DNA from: Oscillospiraceae bacterium | GTDB taxonomy: Bacteria; Bacillota; Clostridia; Oscillospirales; Ruminococcaceae | NCBI GenBank assembly: GCA_017439985.1 | Contig: JAFSIC010000012.1 | Coordinates: 1-32,671, forward strand | Direction of reading: 5' to 3' | Length of the DNA: 32,671 bases | Shown here: in pieces, positions 14,915-21,665 of the stretch | How positions within the stretch are numbered: position 1 is the first letter of the stretch | Layout of the letters: each line of letters opens with the position of its first letter | Notes under the pieces: generated by a model | Told to the model about the DNA's origin: nothing | The model's input: only the letters and a program-made list of their open reading frames with translations | The model's database searches: none | Program-made: the position numbers and the translations under genes

Positions 14915-14988
14915 GAAGAAAAATCTTTTTTCTTCGGCCGCTCCGTTTTGAGAGCGGAGACGGTTTTAAGCGGAGTGTGAGTTCCGCT
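14915..14988 (+). promoter_or_regulatory. Structured leader before darA
   Basis: Three perfect stems follow one another. GAAGAAAAA (14915-14923) pairs with TTTTTCTTC (14927-14935). CCGCTC (14938-14943) pairs with GAGCGG (14952-14957). AGCGGA (14969-14974) pairs with TCCGCT (14983-14988). A second AGCGGA at 14953-14958 can compete for the same TCCGCT, so two exclusive folds are possible. The GAGGGAGG ribosome site follows at once (14993-15000). It matches no riboswitch class I can name. Confidence 0.5.
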
Positions 14989-15007
14989 AAACGAGGGAGG
15001 AAAATTT

Positions 15008-15331
15008 ATGAAACTTATTTTTGCAATCGTATCCAATGATGACAGCCAGAAAGTATCTACCGCGCTGACCAAAGCTCGCTTCTCTATCACCAAACTGGCT
15101 ACCACCGGTGGTTTCCTGCTTTCCGGTAACACCACTTTCATTATCGGTACCGAAGACGAGAAAGTTGATGAATGTATCAAAATTATCGGCGAACATTCCA
15201 AAAAGAGAAAACAGATGGTTCCATCTTCCGCTTCTTACGGCGTAGGTATGTACACTACTTATCCTGTTGAAGTTACCATCGGCGGCGCTACCATCTTCGT
15301 AACCGACGTAACCCGTTTCGAAAAACTGTAA
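15008..15331 (+). CDS. darA: Cyclic-di-AMP receptor, PII-like (DarA)
   Basis: A 107-residue protein of the YaaQ/PstA/DarA family, PII-like trimers that bind cyclic di-AMP at subunit interfaces. The diagnostic stretch is FSITKLATTGGFLLSGNTTF, followed by IGTEDEKVDECI and the C-terminal VEVTIGGATIFVTDVTRFEKL. GGAGG lies about 8 bases before the ATG. It leads the conserved block darA-holB-ricT found across Firmicutes; tmk and yaaR, often in the same cluster, are absent here. The downstream target of DarA is not well established in the family. Its leader is unusually structured. Confidence 0.95.
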   Translation: MKLIFAIVSNDDSQKVSTALTKARFSITKLATTGGFLLSGNTTFIIGTEDEKVDECIKIIGEHSKKRKQMVPSSASYGVGMYTTYPVEVTIGGATIFVTDVTRFEKL

Positions 15332-15346
15332 TCCTGCATCGGACTC

Positions 15347-16324
15347 ATGGAGATCCTGAAGCAATTTTACTCAAATGAAAAAGCCAAACAAACGCTCGTC
15401 AATTTTATAACTGACGGGCGTTTGCCTCATGCTCTCCTTTTGGAAGGAGAAGCCGGCTGCGGCAAAACACACTTTGCTCGTTTGGCTGCCTGTGCCATGC
15501 TCTGTCAGAGCGAACAGAAGCCCTGCGGCCAGTGCAGAAACTGCCGCCTGATTTTACAGGACACTCACCCCGATGTCCTTGTGGTCTCCCCGGACTCTCC
15601 GGAGAAGCCTTATGCCGTCAGCGCGCTGCGGGATCTGATCGTATCCTGCTATGTTCTGCCCAATGACGGCGACAAGAAAATTTATATTCTGCGCAACATC
15701 CACGAAATGAGTGAACAGGCGCAGAACACACTTTTGAAAATTATCGAAGAACCTCCGGCTCATGTACTTTTTATTCTGACCTGCCAGAGCCGCGCCCGCA
15801 TTCTGCCGACGATTTTATCCCGTGTTGTGACGCTGACGCTTTCTCCCTGCTCGGAGGAGCTCTGCGCCCAAGCCCTGCAGGAACGCAACCCCGAGGCAGA
15901 CGAAGAAACCTGTCTGCGCATGGCGAAACAGTGCGGTGGTAACATCGGCCGCGCCCTGACCATCATGCAGGATGAGCGTTTATCTTCCATCCACAGTGAT
16001 GCGCAAGAGGCTGCACAGCTGATTTGCGGCGGCAGCGAATTCGACCTGCTCTGTCTTTTGAATCGCTACAACCGTAAGAAAGAAGACTTCCTGCTGCTTC
16101 TTGAGGAGCTGCGGCAAATTTTTGTTCAGGTCGTGCGGCAAAAACATGGCGCTACCGATAAAAAATTCCTGCCGGATAAGCTTCTGCATCGCATCTCTGC
16201 GTTGCAGACCATGCGGATTCTTGATATAATAGATACAGTGTCCGGTGAGGCGCTACAAAATGTAGCCGTTTCCCTTGCTGCGGCCCATCTGTGCTCCGCT
16301 GTTCAACAGCAGCTGCACAGCTGA
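15347..16324 (+). CDS. holB: DNA polymerase III delta' subunit
   Basis: A 325-residue clamp-loader ATPase-fold subunit. The start is followed by LPHALLLEGEAGCGKTHFAR (P-loop region), then the zinc-binding cysteines in CGQCRNCRLI, the sensor region NTLLKIIEEPPAHVLFIL and ARILPTILSRVVTL. Delta' is part of the clamp loader that places the sliding clamp on primed DNA. The delta' SRC motif is changed to SRV here, which is common in clostridial delta' proteins. The ribosome site is weak (CGGA), but the start lies 15 bases after darA, so re-initiation may help. Downstream is ricT, the usual order. Confidence 0.94.
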   Translation: MEILKQFYSNEKAKQTLVNFITDGRLPHALLLEGEAGCGKTHFARLAACAMLCQSEQKPCGQCRNCRLILQDTHPDVLVVSPDSPEKPYAVSALRDLIVSCYVLPNDGDKKIYILRNIHEMSEQAQNTLLKIIEEPPAHVLFILTCQSRARILPTILSRVVTLTLSPCSEELCAQALQERNPEADEETCLRMAKQCGGNIGRALTIMQDERLSSIHSDAQEAAQLICGGSEFDLLCLLNRYNRKKEDFLLLLEELRQIFVQVVRQKHGATDKKFLPDKLLHRISALQTMRILDIIDTVSGEALQNVAVSLAAAHLCSAVQQQLHS

Positions 16325-16396
16325 TCTTCTGCTCCCGATGACGGCAGCCGATCAGGCAATTCCCACAGTCATCGGAGAAATGGCGGTAATACAAGA

Positions 16397-17272
16397 ATGA
16401 CCGAAGTAATTGGCGTACGATTTAAGAAAGTCGGAAAAATATATTATTTTGACCCTAACGGCGAAAAAATGTTCATTGGTGAACATGTCATCGTAGAAAC
16501 AGCTCGCGGTATTGAATGCGGCGAAATTGCAATCGCCAACCGCATGGTTGACGACGATGATGTCGTAAAACCACTGAAACCGGTGATCCGCATTGCGACC
16601 GCGGAGGACAAACGCCGCATCGCAGAAAATGCAGAGAAAGAGAAAAAAGCCTTCAAGCTCTGCAGCGAGAAAATTGCCAAGCACAAACTTGACATGAAAC
16701 TGGTGGATGTAGAATATACTTTTGATAACAACAAAATCCTCTTCTACTTCACTGCGGAAGGTCGCGTAGACTTCCGTGAGCTGGTAAAAGATCTGGCTTC
16801 CGTATTCAAGACCCGCATCGAACTGCGCCAGATTGGTGTACGTGACGAAGCAAAAATGCTGGGCGGTCTCGGTATCTGCGGCAGACCATTCTGCTGCTCC
16901 TCCTTCCTGGGTGAATTCCAGCCGGTATCCATCAAAATGGCGAAGGAACAGGGTCTCTCCCTGAATCCAACCAAAATTTCCGGCACCTGCGGCAGATTGA
17001 TGTGCTGTCTGAAATACGAACAGAACGCATACGAAGACCTGCTGCGCATCACTCCTCGTGTGGGAGCATATGTTTCCACCAGTGAAGGCAAAGGCACTGT
17101 TGTCGAAGTCAGCCTGCTGACCGGTTTGGTAAAAGTGCGCTTAGATAAAGCATCTGACGGCGCTCCAATGATCTTTGACCGCAAAGCTGTCAAGCTGTTG
17201 AAAGACGGTCATCGTTCCCGTGAAGACAGAAATTCCAAGGAAGAAGAGGCGCTGAAATCTCTGGAAAGTTAG
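16397..17272 (+). CDS. ricT: PSP1-domain protein RicT (Ric complex)
   Basis: A 291-residue PSP1-domain protein. RicT (YaaT) works with RicA and RicF in an Fe-S-bearing complex needed for RNase Y-dependent mRNA maturation, competence and sporulation in Bacillus. The PSP1 core is visible in VRFKKVGKIYYFDPNG and ECGEIAIANRMV. The cysteine blocks GICGRPFCCSSFL and CGRLMCCLKYEQ, around residues 157-210, are likely cluster ligands. The C-terminus is charged and probably flexible. It follows holB, as in most Firmicutes. There is no strong terminator before the ferredoxin gene, but that gene has its own promoter. Confidence 0.94.
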   Translation: MTEVIGVRFKKVGKIYYFDPNGEKMFIGEHVIVETARGIECGEIAIANRMVDDDDVVKPLKPVIRIATAEDKRRIAENAEKEKKAFKLCSEKIAKHKLDMKLVDVEYTFDNNKILFYFTAEGRVDFRELVKDLASVFKTRIELRQIGVRDEAKMLGGLGICGRPFCCSSFLGEFQPVSIKMAKEQGLSLNPTKISGTCGRLMCCLKYEQNAYEDLLRITPRVGAYVSTSEGKGTVVEVSLLTGLVKVRLDKASDGAPMIFDRKAVKLLKDGHRSREDRNSKEEEALKSLES

Positions 17273-17307
17273 CTTTGTGTAATTTAACAACTACCTTGAA
17301 TTTACAC

Positions 17308-17335
17308 TTGACTTTTTTCGTGATTATGCTACAAT
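17308..17335 (+). promoter_or_regulatory. Strong promoter of ferredoxin gene
   Basis: TTGACT (17308-17313), a 16-base spacer and TACAAT (17330-17335) with an extended TGC. Both boxes are near consensus. The leader is about 35 bases long and ends at the GGAGGT ribosome site. Confidence 0.7.
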
Positions 17336-17376
17336 ATAGGTAACCCAAAACATTAAAAACTATGGAGGTACTGATT

Positions 17377-17547
17377 ATGGCATACAAAATTAAATCTGAT
17401 TGCATTTCCTGCGGTGCTTGCGAAGCTGAATGCCCAGTAGGCGCTATCTCTGCCGGTGCTGACAAATACGTTATCGACATCGACAAATGCATCTCTTGCG
17501 GCGCTTGCGCTGGCGTTTGCCCAGTTGGCGCTCCTGTAGAAGAATAA
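17377..17547 (+). CDS. 2[4Fe-4S] clostridial-type ferredoxin
   Basis: A 56-residue protein with two complete cluster motifs: [17 protein letters not shown] and [16 protein letters not shown], each C-x2-C-x2-C-x3-C-P. Such ferredoxins are the main low-potential electron carriers of clostridial fermentation and partner with hydrogenases and pyruvate:ferredoxin oxidoreductase. I chose the ATG at 17377 because GGAGGT lies 7 bases upstream; the in-frame ATG at 17362 overlaps that site. It is a single gene with a strong promoter and a strong terminator, which fits abundant expression. The hydrogenase-type protein at the left end is a plausible partner. Confidence 0.97.
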   Translation: MAYKIKSDCISCGACEAECPVGAISAGADKYVIDIDKCISCGACAGVCPVGAPVEE

Positions 17548-17560
17548 TCTACAAATAACG

Positions 17561-17583
17561 AAGCCACGGTTTTACCGTGGCTT
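17561..17583 (+). terminator. Terminator of ferredoxin gene
   Basis: AAGCCACGGT pairs perfectly with ACCGTGGCTT around a three-base TTT loop, followed by TTTTATTTTTCC. It starts 14 bases past the stop codon. Confidence 0.93.
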
Positions 17584-17620
17584 TTTATTTTTCCTTTCAT
17601 CGACTGTAAGCACAGATAAA

Positions 17621-17652
17621 AAGCCATCCAACGGAAGATCGTTGGATGGCTT
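17621..17652. terminator. Terminator of prmA-rsmE operon (bidirectional)
   Basis: AAGCCATCCAACG pairs with CGTTGGATGGCTT, 13 perfect base pairs around a six-base loop, with an A-run to the left and a T-run to the right. It lies 3 bases past the DUF896 stop on the minus strand and can also back up the ferredoxin terminator. Confidence 0.93.
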
Positions 17653-17655
17653 TTT

Positions 17656-17862
17656 TTAGTTTTTCTTTGTAACCTGACGTTTGCTGCCGTCCGGATTGAC
17701 AATGACCAGATTCTGCAGCTGAGCTTCCATGTTGCCGCGGAACAGAGCAATATACTCCTTACGCAGGATTGCCTGCTCTTCTTTTTCGGCGTCGGTCAGA
17801 CCTTCCGGAGTGCGGGATTTGCGTGCCAGTTCATTGATACGATCCAGTTTACTATTCTCCAT
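17656..17862 (-). CDS. DUF896 family protein (YnzC-like)
   Basis: A 68-residue protein matching the YnzC/DUF896 family: KLDRINELARKSRTPEGLTDAEKEEQAILRKEYIALFRGNMEAQL and the short NPDGSKRQ C-terminus. The Bacillus homologue is a helical-hairpin protein linked to the SOS-induced yneA operon, but its biochemical function is unknown. The ATG overlaps the end of the upstream carboxypeptidase gene by 11 bases, so translation is coupled. It is the last gene of the operon, just before the terminator. Confidence 0.9.
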   Translation of the reverse strand: MENSKLDRINELARKSRTPEGLTDAEKEEQAILRKEYIALFRGNMEAQLQNLVIVNPDGSKRQVTKKN

Positions 17863-18646
17863 CCTTCTCCAGACCTCCCTCTTTCAAAATTTCCAGATAT
17901 TCCTCCAGACAAAGACCGTTTTCTTTGATGGCAATGGCATGATCTACGCCAACATAACGGTAATGCCAGGATTCATAGATGATCTCAGTGATGTCCTGCT
18001 TATCTTCCGGATAGCGCAGGATAAAGCCGTATTCAGCGGCGTTCTCTTGGAGCCATTTGCCGGCATCTGTGTCGGCAAACTCTGGATCCAGAGTTTGATG
18101 TGTTGGGGTAACGATATCGGCCGCAAGACCGGTATGATGCTCGCTGGTGCCCGGAATCGCAATCATGGTAGCAGTGATTTTCTCTGCTTCCTCCTTGGAT
18201 TTTCCGTTATTCATCTGAACGGCAACCTCAGCATCAAACAATTCCTGCTGACGCTCGATGCTGCGGTATGCGGAGCAGATCATCAGATCCACACCCTCCT
18301 CTTTGGCATCAGCGATCATTTCTTTCATAACATCAGCAATTCGCTCGTCCATGACGAAATCGCCCTGAACCGGAGCAGTCTCTACTTCAAAATCATCCGG
18401 CAGCGGGTTGCTTGGATTAGCCAGAAGCAGCTCCCATGTATCGGTCGGATCTTCTTCCGGAATCTCTTCAGTCGGTTCTTCTTCCTCCTCGGAAGGAGTT
18501 TCTTCATCGACGATTTCCTCCACCTGATTTGGTGTGTTGGTAATTACGGATGGGTCCGACGGCTCATCGCTGAGCATAACACCTGCCATCGTTGCTCCGG
18601 CACAAAGGAGCAGAACCAGCAAGGTCGCGATCAAGTTTCCATTCAT
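17852..18646 (-). CDS. M15 (VanY-type) D-Ala-D-Ala carboxypeptidase
   Basis: A 264-residue protein with an N-terminal membrane anchor or signal (NLIATLLVLLLCAGATMAGVML), an acidic Glu/Pro-rich linker at about residues 40-70, and an outside M15 peptidase domain. The zinc motif SEHHTGLAADIV and the later ESWHYRYVG are both intact, as is MICSAYRSIERQQELF. Enzymes of this class trim the terminal D-Ala from peptidoglycan stem peptides. No van regulatory genes are present, so a housekeeping wall role is likelier than vancomycin resistance. The cysteine in LLLCAG does not fit a lipobox well. The start lies 11 bases after rsmE, with AGGAGG-like AGGAAG upstream. Confidence 0.92.
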   Translation of the reverse strand: MNGNLIATLLVLLLCAGATMAGVMLSDEPSDPSVITNTPNQVEEIVDEETPSEEEEEPTEEIPEEDPTDTWELLLANPSNPLPDDFEVETAPVQGDFVMDERIADVMKEMIADAKEEGVDLMICSAYRSIERQQELFDAEVAVQMNNGKSKEEAEKITATMIAIPGTSEHHTGLAADIVTPTHQTLDPEFADTDAGKWLQENAAEYGFILRYPEDKQDITEIIYESWHYRYVGVDHAIAIKENGLCLEEYLEILKEGGLEKDGE

Positions 18647-18657
18647 GTTTCTTCCTC

Positions 18658-19380
18658 CTACATATTTCCGGTTTCGTACATAATGATAGACAATGCCGCC
18701 AGAGGTGCCGTTTCACAGCGAAGGATACGTTTACCCAGAGACAGGCTTGCGATACCCAAGTCCAGAGCCTTCTGAACCTCTTCTTCTTCGAAGCCACCCT
18801 CTGCTCCTACCATGATGGAAACAGAGTTTACACCCTGCTCCAGCTCCTTACGGAAGGAACTGGTACTGTTTTCATAGAACAGGCAGGCGCGCTGATCCTC
18901 TTTCATGGCTTTGATCGCATCGGCAAAGTCCAGCATCGGCAGAACCTGCGGGATACGTCCGCGTCCGCACTGTTTTGCCGCTTCCAATGCGATACGGTTG
19001 TAACGCTCCAGCTTCTTTGCCATGGATTTGGCGTCCGGGCGGGACACGCAGCGCTTAGTCTGCACCGGAACAATGGCAGACACACCAAGCTCCACAGCCT
19101 TCTGAATGATCAGCTCCATCTTATCAGACTTCGGCATAGCTTGATACAGAGTCACGCTGACACTTGGTTCTGTCTCGGAAGAATATTTTCTCTCCACAGA
19201 CAGCTCCACTTCCTTGTCGCTGAGGTTTTCAATAACACAATCATAATCATAGCCCTGACAGTCGCAGGCTACCAGCTTTTCGCCCGCATGCATGCGCAGA
19301 ACCTTTGCGATATGTTTCGCATCATCACCGCTGATGATGCCTTTGCTTTCATTGATTGTTTCGGTAAAAAATCGAGGCAT
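18658..19380 (-). CDS. rsmE: 16S rRNA (uracil-1498-N3)-methyltransferase
   Basis: A 240-residue SPOUT methyltransferase. The N-terminal PUA-like part (MPRFFTET ... HIAKVLRMHAGEKLVACD) is followed by the knot domain with TLYQAMPKSDKMELIIQKAVELG, VGAEGGFEEEEV and the C-terminal LSLGKRILRCETAPLAALSI, the family signature. It methylates U1498 in the decoding region of 16S rRNA using SAM. It starts 3 bases after prmA with AGAGGA upstream. The prmA-rsmE pair is conserved in Firmicutes, often near dnaJ, which is not in this window. Confidence 0.96.
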   Translation of the reverse strand: MPRFFTETINESKGIISGDDAKHIAKVLRMHAGEKLVACDCQGYDYDCVIENLSDKEVELSVERKYSSETEPSVSVTLYQAMPKSDKMELIIQKAVELGVSAIVPVQTKRCVSRPDAKSMAKKLERYNRIALEAAKQCGRGRIPQVLPMLDFADAIKAMKEDQRACLFYENSTSSFRKELEQGVNSVSIMVGAEGGFEEEEVQKALDLGIASLSLGKRILRCETAPLAALSIIMYETGNM

Positions 19381-19383
19381 GGC

Positions 19384-20337
19384 TTATCCTCTTGCTTTGC
19401 AGGCCAGAGCAACCCAGCCGCCCTGTGCACGCTCTTCGATAACCTCGATGCCCTGTGCGTCCATCGCAGCAACCACATCGTCACGGCGCTCATCAATGAT
19501 ACCGGATGCAATAAAGATGCCGTCCGGAGTCATGTATTTTTTCACGTCATCACAAAGACGGATGATGATATCCGCAACAATATTTGCAACGATGACACGG
19601 AAGCTGCCTTCCACCTGAGAGGTCAGGTCACCTTTATGGAAAGCAATGCGGTCATCCACACCATTCAGTGCAGCATTTTCGCCGGCAACTTTAACAGCCA
19701 CTTCGTCGATATCACAGCCGATGATATCTTTTGCACCCAGCAAAGCCGCAGTGATCGCCAGAATACCACTGCCGCAGCCTACGTCCAGAACAGTGTCTTC
19801 CGCAGTCAGATATTTTTCCAGCAGTTCCATGCAAAGGCTGGTGGTATGGTGGGTACCGGTACCGAAAGCCATACCCGGGTTCAGAGTCAGAACAACCTCA
19901 CCCTCTTTGGCTTCGTATTCTTCCCAAGCCGGACGAACCACCAGTTTCTCACCGATTTTTACGGTATGGTAGTATTTCTGCCAAGCGGTAGACCAGTCTT
20001 CCTCGTCCACGCTGTCAGTTTCCAGAGTCAGGCGACCGTATTCGCCGTTTTCATCCTGCGCTTTCAGCTGAGCCAGCAGAGAACGAACTGCAGCCAGTTC
20101 TTCCATGCCCTGTGCGTTATCTGCAACGTACAGTTTCACATTGGTCTCGCAGTCATTCATCTGAGCCATCAGCTCTTCGTCGATGTAATCCCAGTGAGGG
20201 GTAGTATCCTTGAGGAACTGCTCAAAATCGGCAGCATCTTCCACAATGAAACCTTTGATGCCAACATTCATCAGGCCGGCGGTCAACGGTTCGATACCCT
20301 CGGTGGTGGTGTAAATTTTAACTTCTGTCCAGTTCAT
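19384..20337 (-). CDS. prmA: Ribosomal protein L11 methyltransferase
   Basis: A 317-residue class I SAM methyltransferase. The N-terminal substrate-binding part (MNWTEVKIYTTTEGIEPLTAGL) matches PrmA. The SAM motif is DTVLDVGCGSGILAITAALLGAKDIIGCDID, preceded by LNPGMAFGTGTHHTTSLCMELLE, which is specific for the family. It trimethylates amino groups on ribosomal protein L11. AAGGAG lies 7 bases before the ATG. The gap of 45 bases after the upstream GNAT gene has no promoter that I can see, so it is probably in the same operon. Confidence 0.96.
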   Translation of the reverse strand: MNWTEVKIYTTTEGIEPLTAGLMNVGIKGFIVEDAADFEQFLKDTTPHWDYIDEELMAQMNDCETNVKLYVADNAQGMEELAAVRSLLAQLKAQDENGEYGRLTLETDSVDEEDWSTAWQKYYHTVKIGEKLVVRPAWEEYEAKEGEVVLTLNPGMAFGTGTHHTTSLCMELLEKYLTAEDTVLDVGCGSGILAITAALLGAKDIIGCDIDEVAVKVAGENAALNGVDDRIAFHKGDLTSQVEGSFRVIVANIVADIIIRLCDDVKKYMTPDGIFIASGIIDERRDDVVAAMDAQGIEVIEERAQGGWVALACKARG

Positions 20338-20382
20338 AATTTTACTCCTTGTAATATGTATCAGTTTTATTTAAATTTGTAA

Positions 20383-20898
20383 TTACTTTTCTTCGTAAAT
20401 CAGGCCGTAACACTTAGGATACGTCTGTCCATCCAGATAATCAATGCCATCTTCTTGTTCAATTGTAAAACCACATTGACGATGAACAGCCAGCGATGCC
20501 TCATTGTCTTTTCTCACATTGTCGCGAAGAATAACAGAACCTCGTTGTTTCAGATATTGAATCACTTCATTCATAAGCTTTTTCGCATAGCCTCTTCTTC
20601 TCAGTGCAACAGGAGTATGCAAAGCTTCGAGGAAATAGAAATCATCAATTTTTGTTAAGCGAAAAGTGGAAACCCACTGCCCCTCTTCTTCTAATACGTA
20701 ATAGGTATTTTCTTCTTTCGGAAAGAAATCGTCCCGCAGCCATTGTGTAAATCCCTCTTCAATTTTTCTGAGACCTTCTTCCGTATCGGTACAGTCTGGA
20801 AAAGCAAGGGGAACATTGATACGGTTTCCGTCTTCGTAAAGCTTCATCAACTGCTGTAGCTGCATGTCATTCATTGTTTCGAATACCAACAACATCAT
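20383..20898 (-). CDS. GNAT acetyltransferase, paralogue of upstream gene
   Basis: A 171-residue GNAT protein. The acetyl-CoA loop lies in LRRRGYAKKLMNEVIQYL, preceded by the strand block TYYVLEEEGQWVSTFRLTKID and followed by ILRDNVRKDNEASLAVHRQCGF. It aligns end to end with the product of the upstream gene (for example FRLTKIDDFYFLEALHTP against LRLTKLDGFYYLEALETP), so the two arose by duplication. A hand count of 120 bases (20401-20520) gives about 42% GC, against about 52% for the matching part of its partner. The start overlaps the upstream stop as TAATG, with AGGAG before it. Substrate unknown. Confidence 0.87.
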   Translation of the reverse strand: MMLLVFETMNDMQLQQLMKLYEDGNRINVPLAFPDCTDTEEGLRKIEEGFTQWLRDDFFPKEENTYYVLEEEGQWVSTFRLTKIDDFYFLEALHTPVALRRRGYAKKLMNEVIQYLKQRGSVILRDNVRKDNEASLAVHRQCGFTIEQEDGIDYLDGQTYPKCYGLIYEEK

Positions 20899-21422
20899 TA
20901 TTTCTCCTCATTGCTCACATATATCAGGCCATAACAATCCGACTTTACCTCGCCGCTCAGTTGATTCACCGCTTCCTCCCGCTCAATACGGAAGCCGCAT
21001 TTGCGGTGGGTTGCCAGAGAGGCCAGATTATCCTTCTTCACATTATCCCGAATGACTACAGGCCCACGCTTACCGAGAAATTCGATGGTTTCTTTCAGCA
21101 CTCGTGCACCGTAGCCCATCTTGCGCTGTTTCGGCGGAGTTTCCAGCGCCTCCAGATAGTAGAAGCCGTCCAGCTTCGTCAGGCGCAGCGCACTGACCCA
21201 TTCGCCCTCCACATCGAGAACATAGTAGCTGTTGTTCTCTTTTGTGAAGAAGCTCTCTTTCAGGAATTTTGCAAAATATTTTGCTTCTTCCTCGATAGCA
21301 TCGCTCAGGTCTTCTCTGTCCGGATAACGCCACTTTGCGTTGATGACACAGCCCTCCGGATAAATATCGCGAACAAGACGATCAATTTCCTCATCTGTCA
21401 TGGTTTTGAATTCCAATAGCAT
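20898..21422 (-). CDS. GNAT acetyltransferase, first copy of tandem pair
   Basis: A 174-residue GNAT protein with the loop QRKMGYGARVLKETIEFLG (a Lys-Met variant of the R/Q-x-x-G-x-G/A motif), the preceding SYYVLDVEGEWVSALRLTKLD, and the C-terminal NVKKDNLASLATHRKCGF. The substrate cannot be deduced; small-molecule or ribosomal-protein acetylation are both possible. TAGGAGG stands 7 bases before the ATG at 21422. It is the first gene of the leftward GNAT-GNAT-prmA-rsmE-M15-DUF896 run. Promoter-like hexamers just upstream place the transcript start inside the ribosome site and are doubted. Confidence 0.87.
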   Translation of the reverse strand: MLLEFKTMTDEEIDRLVRDIYPEGCVINAKWRYPDREDLSDAIEEEAKYFAKFLKESFFTKENNSYYVLDVEGEWVSALRLTKLDGFYYLEALETPPKQRKMGYGARVLKETIEFLGKRGPVVIRDNVKKDNLASLATHRKCGFRIEREEAVNQLSGEVKSDCYGLIYVSNEEK

Positions 21423-21473
21423 CTCGTTACCTCCTAATCATAACATACTCTTTCTTCACAAACAATAGAAAAA

Positions 21474-21508
21474 GACGCCGCCGATTCTGTTTGACAGCGG
21501 GCGGCGCC
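21474..21508 (-). terminator. Terminator after spoVM
   Basis: GACGCCGCC pairs with GGCGGCGCC (nine positions, one G-U in the leftward transcript) around a 17-base loop, followed leftward by a T-run. It begins 7 bases past the spoVM stop and closes the long priA-to-spoVM cluster. Confidence 0.82.
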
Positions 21509-21514
21509 TATTTT

Positions 21515-21604
21515 TCAGGAAACAGTTTCCTCTTTTTTGATTTTGAAAATCAGCCGTAAAATTCCCGACAGCACTTTTGGACTTTTCAGCACAACGATCT
21601 TCAT
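21515..21604 (-). CDS. spoVM: Stage V sporulation protein M
   Basis: A 29-residue peptide beginning MKIVVLKSPKVLSG and continuing with an amphipathic helix (ILRLIFKIKK) before a short charged tail. Length and pattern match SpoVM, in particular the K-x-P-K-x-L-x-G-I core of the Bacillus 26-residue peptide. SpoVM senses the positive curvature of the forespore membrane and anchors the coat ATPase SpoIVA. Position supports it: in Bacillus spoVM lies just past thiN, as here. GGGAGGG stands 6 bases before the ATG, and a strong terminator follows. It is three residues longer than the Bacillus peptide. Confidence 0.9.
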   Translation of the reverse strand: MKIVVLKSPKVLSGILRLIFKIKKEETVS

Positions 21605-21632
21605 TGCGATCCCTCCCGATATTTCATACTAC

Positions 21633-21638
21633 ATTATA
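21633..21638 (-). promoter_or_regulatory. Possible spoVM promoter (-10 box)
   Basis: Leftward TATAAT inside CGTATAATG, with a GTCACC at 17 bases upstream that is only a partial -35. The spacing to the ribosome site (about 10 bases from the expected start) is workable. A SigE promoter would be expected for spoVM; the GTATAAT element fits SigE only partly. Confidence 0.35.
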
Positions 21639-21665
21639 CGGGAGTTTGCCGTTTTGGTGACAAAA

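Noticed and set aside
17277-17307. GTGTAA and TTACAC repeat before the ferredoxin promoter
   Set aside because: The arms are only six bases with a 19-base gap in AT-rich sequence, which chance can explain. It was not reported as an operator.
17852-18646. VanY gene as part of a vancomycin-resistance cluster
   Set aside because: No vanS, vanR, vanH, ligase or vanX genes are adjacent. It lies in an rRNA and ribosomal-protein methyltransferase operon, so a wall-maintenance role is likelier.
18592-20382. Long open frame of 596 codons on the plus strand
   Set aside because: It runs opposite rsmE and prmA, both clearly real. High GC at third positions of the real genes explains the absence of stops in the other strand.
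21437-21465. TTGTTT, 17-base spacer, TATGAT with extended TG before the first tandem GNAT gene
   Set aside because: The hexamers look good, but transcription would begin at about 21430, inside the TAGGAGG ribosome site, which would remove it. The gene is more likely read from another start or by read-through.
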